This document shows positions 25,625-34,311 of a stretch of DNA of 64,000 nt, piece after piece. The DNA lies in assembly GCF_047314965.1 (NCBI RefSeq), contig NZ_JBLBVK010000051.1, positions 119,422-183,421 of the forward strand. The letters run 5' to 3'. Every line of letters begins with the position of its first letter. The first letter of the stretch is position 1. The notes under the pieces are model-generated. The model was not told where the DNA came from. It saw only the letters and a program-made list of their open reading frames with translations, and made no database searches. A program made the translations under genes and the position numbers. This DNA is from JAVJUV01 sp047314965 (GTDB lineage Bacteria > Pseudomonadota > Alphaproteobacteria > Rhodobacterales > Rhodobacteraceae).

Positions 25625-25712
25625 ACCTTCCCTCCGCCGGTATTAGCCGGTTCAGGTTCAACGGGTTCGCTGGATCAGCATCTCAGCCCTTTCGGGCACC
25701 CCGAGGTGACGC
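25625..25712 (-). promoter_or_regulatory. TPP riboswitch (THI element)
   Basis: Read on the minus strand, the element contains the aptamer landmarks CGGGGTGCCC, GGGCTGAGAT, ACCCGTTGAACCTGAACCGG and CTAATACCGGCGGAGGGAAG. It is directly upstream of thiBPQ. A downstream CACCCCG (plus-strand 25607-25613) can pair with the 5' aptamer strand CGGGGTG (25697-25703), which gives a simple switch between ligand-bound and free folds. Confidence 0.96.
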
Positions 25713-25828
25713 GAAAACTAGGGCGCGAGGGAGCAGAGGGCAAGGCCGAATCCGCCGGCTTCAATCTTCCCGCTCCGTCTTTTCCTTGGCGCGCTCTGCG
25801 GTTAAGGAGGTCGAAAGGAGCGCGGCCC

Positions 25829-26929
25829 ATGAGTTTCAACAGCTACGGACATGTCTTTCGGGTGACGACCTGGGGTGAAAGCCACGGGCCCGCACTGGGC
25901 GCGACCGTCGATGGATGCCCGCCGGGCGTGTCGCTCTCGGAAGAGGATATCCAGGTCTGGCTGGACAAGCGGAAGCCGGGCCAGAACAAGTACACCACCC
26001 AGCGCCGCGAAGCCGACGAGGTGGAGATCCTCTCGGGCGTATTCGAGGGTGTCACGACCGGCACGCCGATCCAGTTGATGATCCGGAACACCGACCAGCG
26101 GTCGAAGGACTATGGCGAGATCGCCGAGAAGTTCCGTCCGGGGCATGCCGACATCACCTACTGGCAGAAGTACGGCATCCGCGACTATCGCGGCGGCGGA
26201 CGATCCTCGGCACGCGAGACGGCGTCGCGCGTGGCCGCAGGCGGCGTCGCCCGCGCCGCGCTGGCGCACCTTGTCCCCGGCCTTTCCATCACAGGCTACA
26301 TGGTGGCGATGGGCGAGAAGGATATCGACCGTGCCCGGTTCGACTGGGACGAGATCGAACGCAATCCCTTCTGGGTACCTGACGCCGAAGCGGCGACCGA
26401 ATGGGCGGGATACCTGGACGGACTGCGCAAGTCCGGCTCGTCCGTGGGTGCGACGATCGAAGTCACCGTGCGCGGCTGCCCGGCCGGTCTGGGCGCGCCG
26501 GTCTATGGCAAGCTCGACACCGACCTTGCAGCGGCGATGATGTCGATCAATGCGGTCAAGGGCGTCGAGATTGGCGAGGGCATGGCCGCCTCGCGGCTGC
26601 GCGGCGAGCAGAATGCCGACGAGATAAGCATGGGACCGGACGGACCGGTCTATTCATCGAACCACGCGGGCGGCATCCTTGGCGGCATCTCGACCGGGCA
26701 GGACATCGTCGTGCGCTTCGCGGTCAAGCCGACCTCGTCGATCCTCACGCCGCGCAAGACGATCACCAAGTCCGGCGAGGCAACCGAGATTGTCACCAAG
26801 GGCCGGCACGATCCCTGCGTCGGCATCCGTGCCGTGCCGGTGGCCGAGGCCATGGCGGCGGCGGTGGTGCTGGATCACCTGCTGCTCGACCGCGCTCAGA
26901 CTGGCGGCGTTCGCGGTCCAATCGGCTGA
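25829..26929 (+). CDS. aroC: Chorismate synthase
   Basis: The 366-residue protein has the three chorismate synthase signatures: GESHGPALG near the N-terminus, a FRPGHADITYWQKYGIRDYRGGGRSSARET segment, and SNHAGGILGGISTGQDIVVRFAVKPTSSI. It forms chorismate from EPSP with reduced FMN, the last common step to aromatic amino acids and folate. The ATG at 25829 has AAAGGAG upstream and matches the conserved MSFNSYG start. Confidence 0.97.
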   Translation: MSFNSYGHVFRVTTWGESHGPALGATVDGCPPGVSLSEEDIQVWLDKRKPGQNKYTTQRREADEVEILSGVFEGVTTGTPIQLMIRNTDQRSKDYGEIAEKFRPGHADITYWQKYGIRDYRGGGRSSARETASRVAAGGVARAALAHLVPGLSITGYMVAMGEKDIDRARFDWDEIERNPFWVPDAEAATEWAGYLDGLRKSGSSVGATIEVTVRGCPAGLGAPVYGKLDTDLAAAMMSINAVKGVEIGEGMAASRLRGEQNADEISMGPDGPVYSSNHAGGILGGISTGQDIVVRFAVKPTSSILTPRKTITKSGEATEIVTKGRHDPCVGIRAVPVAEAMAAAVVLDHLLLDRAQTGGVRGPIG

Positions 26930-27039
26930 GCTCCGGCCCAGTCCCGATTGTCATTCTGTCGGATCCCAAGCTCGGAGCCTTGGCAGATGCAGGTCTGCGG
27001 TTGGAGACGATTACGCAAAAACGCGGAACCAGAATTCTC

Positions 27040-27060
27040 CTGTCGCGCAGGACAGTTTTT
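27040..27060 (+). terminator. Terminator candidate after aroC
   Basis: CTGTC and GACAG form a short 5-bp stem around GCGCAG, followed directly by five T. It lies in the 148-base gap between aroC and the MFS gene. Confidence 0.5.
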
Positions 27061-27077
27061 CGTCGGATGATCGCCGC

Positions 27078-28205
27078 GTGAGTCGAACCCAAATCATTCT
27101 TCTGGTCTTTTTTGCACATGCCGTGGCCGGCGGCGGTATCTTTACCCGCATCCCCGACATTCAGCAGGGCCTTGCGATGTCCGAGGCCATGCTTGGCCTC
27201 GCTCTGACGACCGCCTCGCTGGGCGGTCTGGCGATCAATCTCGTGTCAGGACGCATCGTGCGGTCATTGGGCGTCAAGCCGATCCTCGTGATCGGGCTTC
27301 CCCTTCTTTCCCTTCTGTCCGCACTGACCGCCTATGCGCCGACCGTACCGGTTCTCTTCGCCGTGATCCTCGGCATGGGGGTCTCGTTCTCGCTGACGAA
27401 CGTTGCGATGAACGTAGAGGCCGACCGGGTAGAAACCGCATCGGGCCGGCGCGTGATGAACCGCTGTCACGGGATCTGGAGCGCAGGGATGCTGACGGCT
27501 GCCGTTCTGGGCGTGGGCGCGCGGGGATGGGCTGTTCCGGCCGGGCTGCACCTGATGGCGTTCGTGCCGCTGGTGGGCCTTTTGGCCGCGACGATTGCCG
27601 TCTCCATGAGTCCCTGCCCCGAAACCGACGGAGACCGTAGCACACGGCCGGGCATCGCGCTGCCCTCGCGGCGCACGTTTCTTCTTGTCCTGTTCGGTCT
27701 CTCGGGCGGCATATGCCAGGTCGGGACACAGAATTTCTCGGTGATCTTCATGCGGGACACCTTCTCTGCCCCGGATTGGGTCGACACACTGACGTTGCCG
27801 GCCTTCCTGGTCAGCATGACGCTGGGACGGATGTTCGCCGACCGGCTGACAGAGCGCTTCGGTCCGGTTGTCGTGGCGTTCAGCCTGGCGGGTTTCGCCC
27901 TTGCTGGTGCAGTTCTTGTGGCGGCAGCACCCGGCGTGACCGTGGCGCTTGCAGGTTTCGCCCTGATCGGCCTCGGCACCTCGGTTTTGTTTCCGCTGAT
28001 GATCAGTGCGGCGGCGCGGCTTGGCGCACGTCCCGCGGCAGAAAGCGTATCCGCCGTGATCTTCCTGACGGGTCTGGTAATGCTTGCCGCGCCGGCGCTT
28101 ATGGGCTGGATCGCTGAGACGGCGGGCCTTCGCGCGGCTTTCGCCGCCTTCATCCCGCCGATACTGTTGACGTTGCTCCTGTCCCGGCAGCTTGCCCCGC
28201 GTTAG
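27078..28205 (+). CDS. Major facilitator superfamily permease
   Basis: The 375-residue protein has about 12 hydrophobic helices. FTRIPDIQQGLAMSEAMLGLAL in the first loop and GRMFADRLTERFGP between helices 7 and 8 resemble the YbjJ/fucose-permease-like MFS branch. The start is a GTG at 27078, where the hydrophobic sequence begins; GGATGA is a modest ribosome site. Substrate unknown. Its stop overlaps the convergent thioredoxin gene by 4 bases (TTAG). Confidence 0.83.
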   Translation: MSRTQIILLVFFAHAVAGGGIFTRIPDIQQGLAMSEAMLGLALTTASLGGLAINLVSGRIVRSLGVKPILVIGLPLLSLLSALTAYAPTVPVLFAVILGMGVSFSLTNVAMNVEADRVETASGRRVMNRCHGIWSAGMLTAAVLGVGARGWAVPAGLHLMAFVPLVGLLAATIAVSMSPCPETDGDRSTRPGIALPSRRTFLLVLFGLSGGICQVGTQNFSVIFMRDTFSAPDWVDTLTLPAFLVSMTLGRMFADRLTERFGPVVVAFSLAGFALAGAVLVAAAPGVTVALAGFALIGLGTSVLFPLMISAAARLGARPAAESVSAVIFLTGLVMLAAPALMGWIAETAGLRAAFAAFIPPILLTLLLSRQLAPR

Positions 28206-28612
28206 GCCGACGCCGCCGCCAAAGCGGTGTCCATCAGAGCCTTGATGTCGGCCTTGCGCGTACCTGCGACGATCCGGCCAAGCTCCTTGTCGCCCTTGAG
28301 AACCACCAGGGTAGAGCGGCGGGGAATGTTCAATCGGGTGGCGATAGACGACTGCGCGTGCTGATCCCAGTCGATCTTGATGAAACTGACATTCGCCTCG
28401 TAAGCCGGGTTCTCGTCCATCAGGTCTCGGATCGCCTTGCCCTGTGCGCGGCAGGTCGTGCACCAGTCGGTATAGAAATCCAGAAACACCGTTCTCCCCG
28501 CTGCCAGTTCTTCTTCAACAAGGCCTTGCCGATAGGACTGCCCATTCGCGGCAAAAGCGGGCGCGGCCATCGCGGCGGCCAGAGTGGAAGCAACAAAGGT
28601 ACGACGACGCAT
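28202..28612 (-). CDS. Exported thioredoxin-like protein
   Basis: The 136-residue protein has an N-terminal signal peptide (MRRRTFVASTLAAAMAAPAFA) whose RRRTFV start also resembles a Tat signal. A thioredoxin-fold domain follows, with the active site WCTTC in LDFYTDWCTTCRAQGK and the cis-proline region IPRRSTLVV. It lies 11 bases downstream of ccdA. CcdA normally carries electrons across the membrane to such a periplasmic thioredoxin, so the two should act as a reducing relay, perhaps for cytochrome c or envelope proteins. AAGGAG precedes the ATG. Confidence 0.85.
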   Translation of the reverse strand: MRRRTFVASTLAAAMAAPAFAANGQSYRQGLVEEELAAGRTVFLDFYTDWCTTCRAQGKAIRDLMDENPAYEANVSFIKIDWDQHAQSSIATRLNIPRRSTLVVLKGDKELGRIVAGTRKADIKALMDTALAAASA

Positions 28613-28623
28613 GAGTGACTCCT

Positions 28624-29337
28624 TCAGATCGAAACAGACAGGGCTGTGAACCATTCGGGCAGGTTGTCGAGCGCCCAGATCTCGACGACATGATGCAGCT
28701 TGAAAAGGATGGCCAGGCCCACGGCCACAAAGACAGCGCCCATGACCGGGCGGCTCACTTCGGCCACTCGGCGCAAGAGCGCCTGACGGCGGCGGATCAC
28801 CGACTGCGCGCCGTAGGCCAGCGCAAGAACGATCGAAGACACGCCCAGCGCGAAGGCCACCATGATGGATCCAGCCGTAGCGAGGCTACCGCCCTGGCTG
28901 GCAAGGCCGATCGCTCCGCCGAGTGTCGGGCCGATGCAAGGGCTCCAGACTGCGCCAAGCAGGATACCTCCGACGAATTGGCCGGTCAGGCTGTCGTTGG
29001 CAATCGTATCCATCGAACGATCCGCACCTTGCGAGACGCCTGCGGTGGCGGTCGCGAAAACCGCCGAGAACCTGGGGACAAGCAGGACCGCACCGAAGAG
29101 GATCATGAGAACCGCGGCAGCGTTCGAAACCGTTTCTTCGGTGATCCCAAGAACACGGCCGGCCGATGCCACCAGCAAGCCCAGCGCGACGAAAGACAGG
29201 CTCATCCCGGCGGCAAGCGCCAGCGGCCCTCCCCGCCCGGCCTGAAGGGCCGTCGCCAGAACGATTGGCAGGATCGGCAGAACGCAGGGATTGATCAGCG
29301 TCAGCAGTCCGGCGAGGTATCCAAGGAGCAAATCCAT
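28624..29337 (-). CDS. ccdA: CcdA/DsbD-type thiol-disulfide transmembrane protein
   Basis: The 237-residue protein has six predicted helices with the conserved cysteines in helix 1 (LTLINPCVLPILPIV) and helix 4 (LLGAVWSPCIGPTLGGAIGLA). This is the CcdA layout: the cysteine pair takes electrons from cytosolic thioredoxin and passes them to a periplasmic partner. That partner is probably the thioredoxin-like protein encoded immediately downstream. Confidence 0.92.
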   Translation of the reverse strand: MDLLLGYLAGLLTLINPCVLPILPIVLATALQAGRGGPLALAAGMSLSFVALGLLVASAGRVLGITEETVSNAAAVLMILFGAVLLVPRFSAVFATATAGVSQGADRSMDTIANDSLTGQFVGGILLGAVWSPCIGPTLGGAIGLASQGGSLATAGSIMVAFALGVSSIVLALAYGAQSVIRRRQALLRRVAEVSRPVMGAVFVAVGLAILFKLHHVVEIWALDNLPEWFTALSVSI

Positions 29338-29404
29338 GCTGCCTTATGAGCGGGCCTTGTCCGCCCTGTCATCAAAAAGAAGGTGACAGACGATCACAAG
29401 GACG

Positions 29405-30295
29405 TCAGACGCGCACTTTCGACATCTGTACCGCAAGGATACCCGCGGTAATCACGGCGACGCCGACTGCGTCCAGCCAACCGAGGGACTCGCCGAGCAG
29501 CGCCGAGGCGATGACCACGCCCAGGAACGGGTTGAGGAAATGGAAGGTCGCCGCCCGGGTCGCTCCGATCCTGCCCACCAACCAGAACCAGAGGATCGTT
29601 GCGAGGATGCCGGGAACGAAGATCGTGTAAAGGAACGCGCCGATCACGAGGGGCGACCAGTTGACCTGCCATGTCTCGAAGCTCAAAGCCGGCACCCAGA
29701 GGGCCGCGGACCCGATAAGCATCTGAAACCCGACCACCGTCAGCAGATTGCCGCCCGACGATGCGCCCCGGACGGCAAGCGTCGCGAAGGTCAGGGCCAG
29801 CGCTCCGAGAACGCACAGCACAACGCCAAGGGGATCGACACCGGCGCTGATGCGTGTGCCCATGATCAGCATCACCCCTGCGATGCCCGCGATCAGGCCC
29901 GCCGTACCAAGCGCCGGAACCCTCTCACCCCAGATCAGCCAGCCTGAAACCCCGACCCAAAGGGGCAACGATGCGGCGATGATCGCCGCCAATGAGGCCT
30001 CGACCCATTGCATGGCGACAAAGTTCAGGCCGAGATAAAGGGCGTTCTGGCAGATGCCGAACACGATGGTCAGCTTCCACTGCTGCGCATTCAGCCGAAG
30101 CGACTGTCCGAATACCCTGGCCAGGAGAAGCACGATCACACCGGCGACCAGAAACCTGAAGGCCGAGACCGTGAGCGGGGGGGCGTTGGTGACGATGATG
30201 CGCGCCGATGTGAATGCGGACGACCACATGAAGGCAAATGCCAGCCCGCCCAGTATCGCCTTGATGTCCATTCCCGCCCCGTCGTCTTTACGCAT
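29405..30295 (-). CDS. EamA/DMT-family permease
   Basis: The protein of up to 296 residues has ten hydrophobic helices in two EamA repeats. The first starts LAFAFMWSSAFTSARIIV and the second includes VLCVLGALALTFATLAVRG. The family exports small metabolites, often amino acids; the substrate is unknown. Two starts are possible, at 30295 and at 30271; neither has a well-spaced ribosome site. Confidence 0.85.
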   Translation of the reverse strand: MRKDDGAGMDIKAILGGLAFAFMWSSAFTSARIIVTNAPPLTVSAFRFLVAGVIVLLLARVFGQSLRLNAQQWKLTIVFGICQNALYLGLNFVAMQWVEASLAAIIAASLPLWVGVSGWLIWGERVPALGTAGLIAGIAGVMLIMGTRISAGVDPLGVVLCVLGALALTFATLAVRGASSGGNLLTVVGFQMLIGSAALWVPALSFETWQVNWSPLVIGAFLYTIFVPGILATILWFWLVGRIGATRAATFHFLNPFLGVVIASALLGESLGWLDAVGVAVITAGILAVQMSKVRV

Positions 30296-30350
30296 CGCCT
30301 AGCAGGACTTGTCGGGCGGGACCAGAGGTGCGTGGCGGACCGGACATCGA

Positions 30351-30378
30351 GAAACAAAAAGGCCGCCCGAAGGCGGCC
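30351..30378 (-). terminator. Rho-independent terminator of the HU gene
   Basis: GGCCGCC, loop CGAA (TTCG on the minus strand) and GGCGGCC form a perfect 7-bp stem (30361-30378). On the minus strand it is followed by TTTTTGTTTC. It lies 23 bases after the HU stop. Confidence 0.9.
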
Positions 30379-30400
30379 CTGTCGCGTATCCTGGTTCGGA

Positions 30401-30688
30401 TCAGTCGTTGACGCTGTCCTTCAGTGCCTTCGCGATGGTCATCTTCACGACCTTGTCGGCATCCTTCTTGATCTGCTCGCCCGTGGCGGGGTTGCGGACC
30501 ATGCGAGCCGGACGTTCGCGGCAATAGATCTTGCCAACACCCGGAAGCGTCACGGCACCGCCGCCGGAAACTTCTTCCGTGATGATCGCGATGATCCCGT
30601 CCAGCGCAGCGCCTGCGGATTTCTTATCGCTATCCATCTTTTCGGCCAGAGCGGCGACAAGCTGGGTTTTGGTCATTGGTTTTGCCAT
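30401..30688 (-). CDS. HU-family DNA-binding protein
   Basis: The 95-residue protein has the HU/IHF fold signature. KTQLVAALAEKM forms the first helix and LPGVGKIYCRERPARMVRNPATGEQIK is the beta-arm region with the conserved RNPxTGE. It binds DNA with little sequence preference and compacts the nucleoid. GAGGAG lies 7 bases before the ATG. A clear terminator follows, so it is probably a single-gene unit. Confidence 0.93.
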   Translation of the reverse strand: MAKPMTKTQLVAALAEKMDSDKKSAGAALDGIIAIITEEVSGGGAVTLPGVGKIYCRERPARMVRNPATGEQIKKDADKVVKMTIAKALKDSVND

Positions 30689-30756
30689 GTTGAATCTCCT
30701 CGTTCTGGCCCCGTTATTGTGGCTCATTCGAGCAATTTAACTGGATTTGGGGTCGG

Positions 30757-30774
30757 GACACAACGCTTTGTGTC
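30757..30774. promoter_or_regulatory. Perfect 18-bp palindrome upstream of HU
   Basis: GACACAA, CGCT, TTGTGTC is a perfect 7-bp inverted repeat, 69 bases upstream of the HU start on the minus strand, in the 271-base gap between HU and amn. It may be an operator in the HU promoter or a small hairpin. The rest of the gap shows nothing clear. Confidence 0.4.
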
Positions 30775-30959
30775 AGTAAAATAAGGGCCACAGCGCATTT
30801 CGTGGGCGTTTTTCGGCTGATTCTGGCGGAAATCGCCGTCCATTCTGCCGGGGACGGGACTTTTCCCCAAAATTCGGCTATGATCCCCGATCACGTCGGC
30901 GCGACCCATTCAATCCCATTTTTGCGATTCTTCCTTATAACGAAGGACGAAACAAGTGG

Positions 30960-32441
30960 TCAAAGGAACGCCGTCTCTTCGAAACTTCTGAGTTTCCGAG
31001 AGTGAATCCGTTCCAACGGCATCTCCCGGATTTTCTCCATCGCGCGGATGCCGATCAGCAGGTGCTTGGCAACCTGGGTGCGGTAGAACTCGGACGCCAT
31101 GCCCGGCAGCTTGAGTTCTCCGTGCAGCGGCTTGTCCGAGACGCACAGAAGCGTGCCGTAGGGAACACGGAAACGGAAGCCGTTCGCGGCGATGGTGGCG
31201 GACTCCATGTCCAGCGCGATGGCACGGGACTGGGAGAGACGCTGGACAGGCCCGGACTGGTCACGAAGCTCCCAGTTCCGGTTGTCGATCGTAGCGACGG
31301 TTCCCGTCCGCATGATCCGCTTCAATTCGTAGCCTTCGTACTCGGTCACATCGGCGACGGCCTCTTCCAGCGCGACCTGGATCTCAGCCAGGGCCGGGAT
31401 CGGCATCCAGACCGGAAGATCGTCGTCCAGAACGTGATCCTCGCGAAGATAGCCATGCGCCAGAACGAAATCACCCAGCCGCTGGGAATTCCTGAGACCG
31501 GCGCAATGGCCCACCATCAGCCAGGCGTGCGGACGCAACACCGCGATGTGGTCGGTCGCCGTCTTCGCGTTCGAGGGACCGACGCCGATATTGACCAGCG
31601 TGATCCCGCCGTCATTGGCGCGCTTCAGATGATAGGTCGGCATCTGCGGCAGTTTCGACGGGGTGGGCAAAGTCGCGTCGGCCTCGGTGATCTCGACATT
31701 CCCCGGTCCGACGAAGGCGGTATAGCCGCTTGACGGATCCGCCAGCATCTTGCGGGCGAAGGCTTCGAACTCCTCGACGTAGAACTGGTAGTTCGTGAAC
31801 AGCACGTGGTTCTGAAAATGCGACGGGTCCGTTGCCGTGTAGTGGCTGAGGCGCGCCAGCGAGTAATCGACGCGCTGCGCGGTAAAGGGCGCGAGAGGAT
31901 GCGAACCATCCTCGTGGGTGTAGCCGTAGCCGTTGACGATGTCGTCATGCATCGACGAGAGGTCCGGCACGTCGAACACGTCGCGCAGCGTGAATTCCAT
32001 TGCGCCTTCCTGCGGAACCGTCAGCGCGGAATCGTTCGCAACGGCGAAATGCACGGGCATCGGTGTCTGCGACACGCCGATCTGAACCGGCATCCCGTGG
32101 TTGCGGATCAGGAGCCCGATCTGCTGACGCAGGTAATTGGCGAAAAGCCGTGGCCGTGTCACGGTCGTCGAATACCGCCCCGGCTCGGCCACATGCCCGA
32201 AGCTCAGGCGCGAGTCCGTCGGCGAGAAGGTCGTCGTCGTCAGCCGGATCTCGGGATAGAAGGCGCGGAAGCGATTGGTCGGCATGCCCTTTGACAGGAC
32301 GTCAGAAAAGGTCGTGCACAGATAGTTCGCCGCCATGTCGTAGAGCTCGATAAGTCGGCCGACCGCGGCGTCCGGGTCCGAGAACGTCTCGTGTTCCGGC
32401 GTGTCCGGGGAGTGAATGGCAAGGCGGCCGTCGGCGGTCAT
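30960..32441 (-). CDS. amn: AMP nucleosidase
   Basis: The 493-residue protein is close to the E. coli Amn length of 484. Features include AVGRLIELYDMAANYLCTTF near the N-terminus and GGITLVNIGVGPSNAKTATDHIAVLRPHAWLMVGHCAGLR, a nucleoside-phosphorylase-like core. The C-terminal region has DMESATIAANGFRFRVPYGTLLCVSDKPLHGELKLPG. It splits AMP into adenine and ribose 5-phosphate. GAGGAA precedes the ATG, which overlaps the ade stop by 4 bases. Confidence 0.93.
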   Translation of the reverse strand: MTADGRLAIHSPDTPEHETFSDPDAAVGRLIELYDMAANYLCTTFSDVLSKGMPTNRFRAFYPEIRLTTTTFSPTDSRLSFGHVAEPGRYSTTVTRPRLFANYLRQQIGLLIRNHGMPVQIGVSQTPMPVHFAVANDSALTVPQEGAMEFTLRDVFDVPDLSSMHDDIVNGYGYTHEDGSHPLAPFTAQRVDYSLARLSHYTATDPSHFQNHVLFTNYQFYVEEFEAFARKMLADPSSGYTAFVGPGNVEITEADATLPTPSKLPQMPTYHLKRANDGGITLVNIGVGPSNAKTATDHIAVLRPHAWLMVGHCAGLRNSQRLGDFVLAHGYLREDHVLDDDLPVWMPIPALAEIQVALEEAVADVTEYEGYELKRIMRTGTVATIDNRNWELRDQSGPVQRLSQSRAIALDMESATIAANGFRFRVPYGTLLCVSDKPLHGELKLPGMASEFYRTQVAKHLLIGIRAMEKIREMPLERIHSRKLRSFEETAFL

Positions 32442-34237
32442 GATCGTTCCTCGAACAGGTCGGTCAGCTGGAAGCGATCGACATCCACAAGCCCCAGATC
32501 GGAGATCCTTAGGGACGGGATGACGACAAGCGCCAGGAGGGAATGCTGCATGTAGGCGTTGTTCAGGGTGCAGCCGCACTCGGCCATCGCCTCGACCATG
32601 CGTTGCGCCTTGGCCGCGACATCGCGCGCCGGGCTGTCGGACATGAGGCCCGCGATCGGCAGCTCCACAAGCGCGATCTCGGCGCCGTCCTTCCAGACGG
32701 TCACGCCGCCACCGACCTCGCCCAGGCGATTGGCGGCCGCGGCCATCATGGCTCGGTCGGTACCGACCACGATCATGTGATGGCTGTCGTGGGCGACCGT
32801 TGAGGCGATCGCCATGCGACCTTCATATCCGAAGCCTGAGACGAAACCGTTGACCACCTCACCGGTGGCCCGGTGCCGTTCGACCAGCGCGATCTGGGCC
32901 ACTCCGTTCTCGCCTTCGACCACACAGTCAATGACGGGAAGTTCGGCGGTCAGCGCTTCGGTCGGGGCCTGGTTTTCCACCACCCCGATCACCCGGGCCG
33001 TCACCCTGTTCCGGCCATCAGGGGCGGGAACCTCGAAATGGGTCGCCGCAAGCGCCTTGCCCAGATGCACCGTCGCGCGTGCGTCCTCGGGCCAGTCGAG
33101 ATGCGGACACTCGACGGTGATCTCGCCATCCTTCGCCACCGTGACGCCCCGGGCGATCACGAGTTCGATCGGCAGGTTGTGCAAATCCGACGTCAGGATC
33201 AGGTCAGCCCGTCTGCCCGGGGCGATGCTACCCAGTTCTCGCTCAAGCCCGAAGTGGGTGGCGGTGTTCACCGTCGCCATCTGGAGTGCGATCAGCGGGT
33301 CGCAGCCGCAGGCAATCGCATGGCGGACAACGCGGTTCATGTGGCCGTCATTGACAAGCGTGCCCGAGTGGCAATCGTCGGTGCAGAGAATGAAGTTCCG
33401 CGGATCGAGGCCCTTTTCCGTAACCGCCGTGATCTGGCTTTCGACGTCGTACCATGCCGAGCCCAGCCGCAGCATCGAGCGCATGCCTTGCCGCGCGCGG
33501 GCGATGGCGTCGGCCTCCGCCGTGCCCTCGTGGTCGTCGGCGGGACCGCCCGCAACATACGCATGGAAAGGAATGCCGCGGTCGGGACTGGCATAATGCC
33601 CGCCGACGGTCTTGCCCGCATCCTGCGTCGCCGCGATTTCGGCCAGCATCTTGGGATCGCCATTGATGACGCCGGGAAAGTTCATCATCTCGCCCAAACC
33701 GATGATGCCCGGCCAGGTCATCGCCTCGGCCACGTCGTCTGGCGATATTTCGTATCCGGTCTTCTCCAGACCCGGCGCCGAGGGCGCGCAGGATGGCATC
33801 TGCGTGAAGATGTTGACCGGCTGCATCAGCGCCTCGTCATGCATCAGCCGGACACCGCGCAGGCCCAGCACGTTGGCGATCTCGTGCGGATCGGTGAACA
33901 TCGTGGTCGTGCCATGCGGGATCACGGCGGCGGCGAACTCGGCCGGGGTCAGCATGCCCGACTCGATGTGCATATGTCCGTCGCAGAGGCCGGGGATCAG
34001 GTAGCGCCCGCCGGCCTCGGTCACCTCGGTGTCGGGGCCTATGCAATGCGAGGCGTCGGGTCCGACATAGGCGAAGCGCCCTTCGGAAATGGCTACCTGC
34101 CAGCCATCCAGAATTTCGCGCGACTGAACATTCACCAGCTTCCCACCGCGAATGACGCTGTCGGCTGCCTGACGCCCTGCCGCCACGGCCACAAGGACGG
34201 GGGCCACTTCGGACCAGGATTTGATCGGCGTTTCCAT
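32438..34237 (-). CDS. ade: Adenine deaminase
   Basis: The 599-residue amidohydrolase is of the bacterial Ade type. Metal-site motifs are GLCDGHMHIESGMLTPAEFA, the TDPHEIANVLG segment, GGHYA and CTDDCHSGTL. A C-terminal domain contains VAHDSHHMIVVGT. It converts adenine to hypoxanthine and ammonia. The 4-base overlap with amn places both in one operon that takes AMP to hypoxanthine. The METPIK start is chosen because the upstream extension overlaps the region of the preceding gene. Confidence 0.94.
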   Translation of the reverse strand: METPIKSWSEVAPVLVAVAAGRQAADSVIRGGKLVNVQSREILDGWQVAISEGRFAYVGPDASHCIGPDTEVTEAGGRYLIPGLCDGHMHIESGMLTPAEFAAAVIPHGTTTMFTDPHEIANVLGLRGVRLMHDEALMQPVNIFTQMPSCAPSAPGLEKTGYEISPDDVAEAMTWPGIIGLGEMMNFPGVINGDPKMLAEIAATQDAGKTVGGHYASPDRGIPFHAYVAGGPADDHEGTAEADAIARARQGMRSMLRLGSAWYDVESQITAVTEKGLDPRNFILCTDDCHSGTLVNDGHMNRVVRHAIACGCDPLIALQMATVNTATHFGLERELGSIAPGRRADLILTSDLHNLPIELVIARGVTVAKDGEITVECPHLDWPEDARATVHLGKALAATHFEVPAPDGRNRVTARVIGVVENQAPTEALTAELPVIDCVVEGENGVAQIALVERHRATGEVVNGFVSGFGYEGRMAIASTVAHDSHHMIVVGTDRAMMAAAANRLGEVGGGVTVWKDGAEIALVELPIAGLMSDSPARDVAAKAQRMVEAMAECGCTLNNAYMQHSLLALVVIPSLRISDLGLVDVDRFQLTDLFEERS

Positions 34238-34311
34238 GCCAGCAAATGACCCCGAACGCGCGGAAGCTGCAACCCCCGTCAGCGTCCTCCGACCAGGTGC
34301 CGGAGAGGCAA

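Noticed and set aside
32441..32579. Longer N-terminus for AMP nucleosidase starting at 32579
   Set aside because: The extension would lie inside ade and has no ribosome site; the ATG at 32441 has GAGGAA and the 4-base overlap usual for coupled genes.
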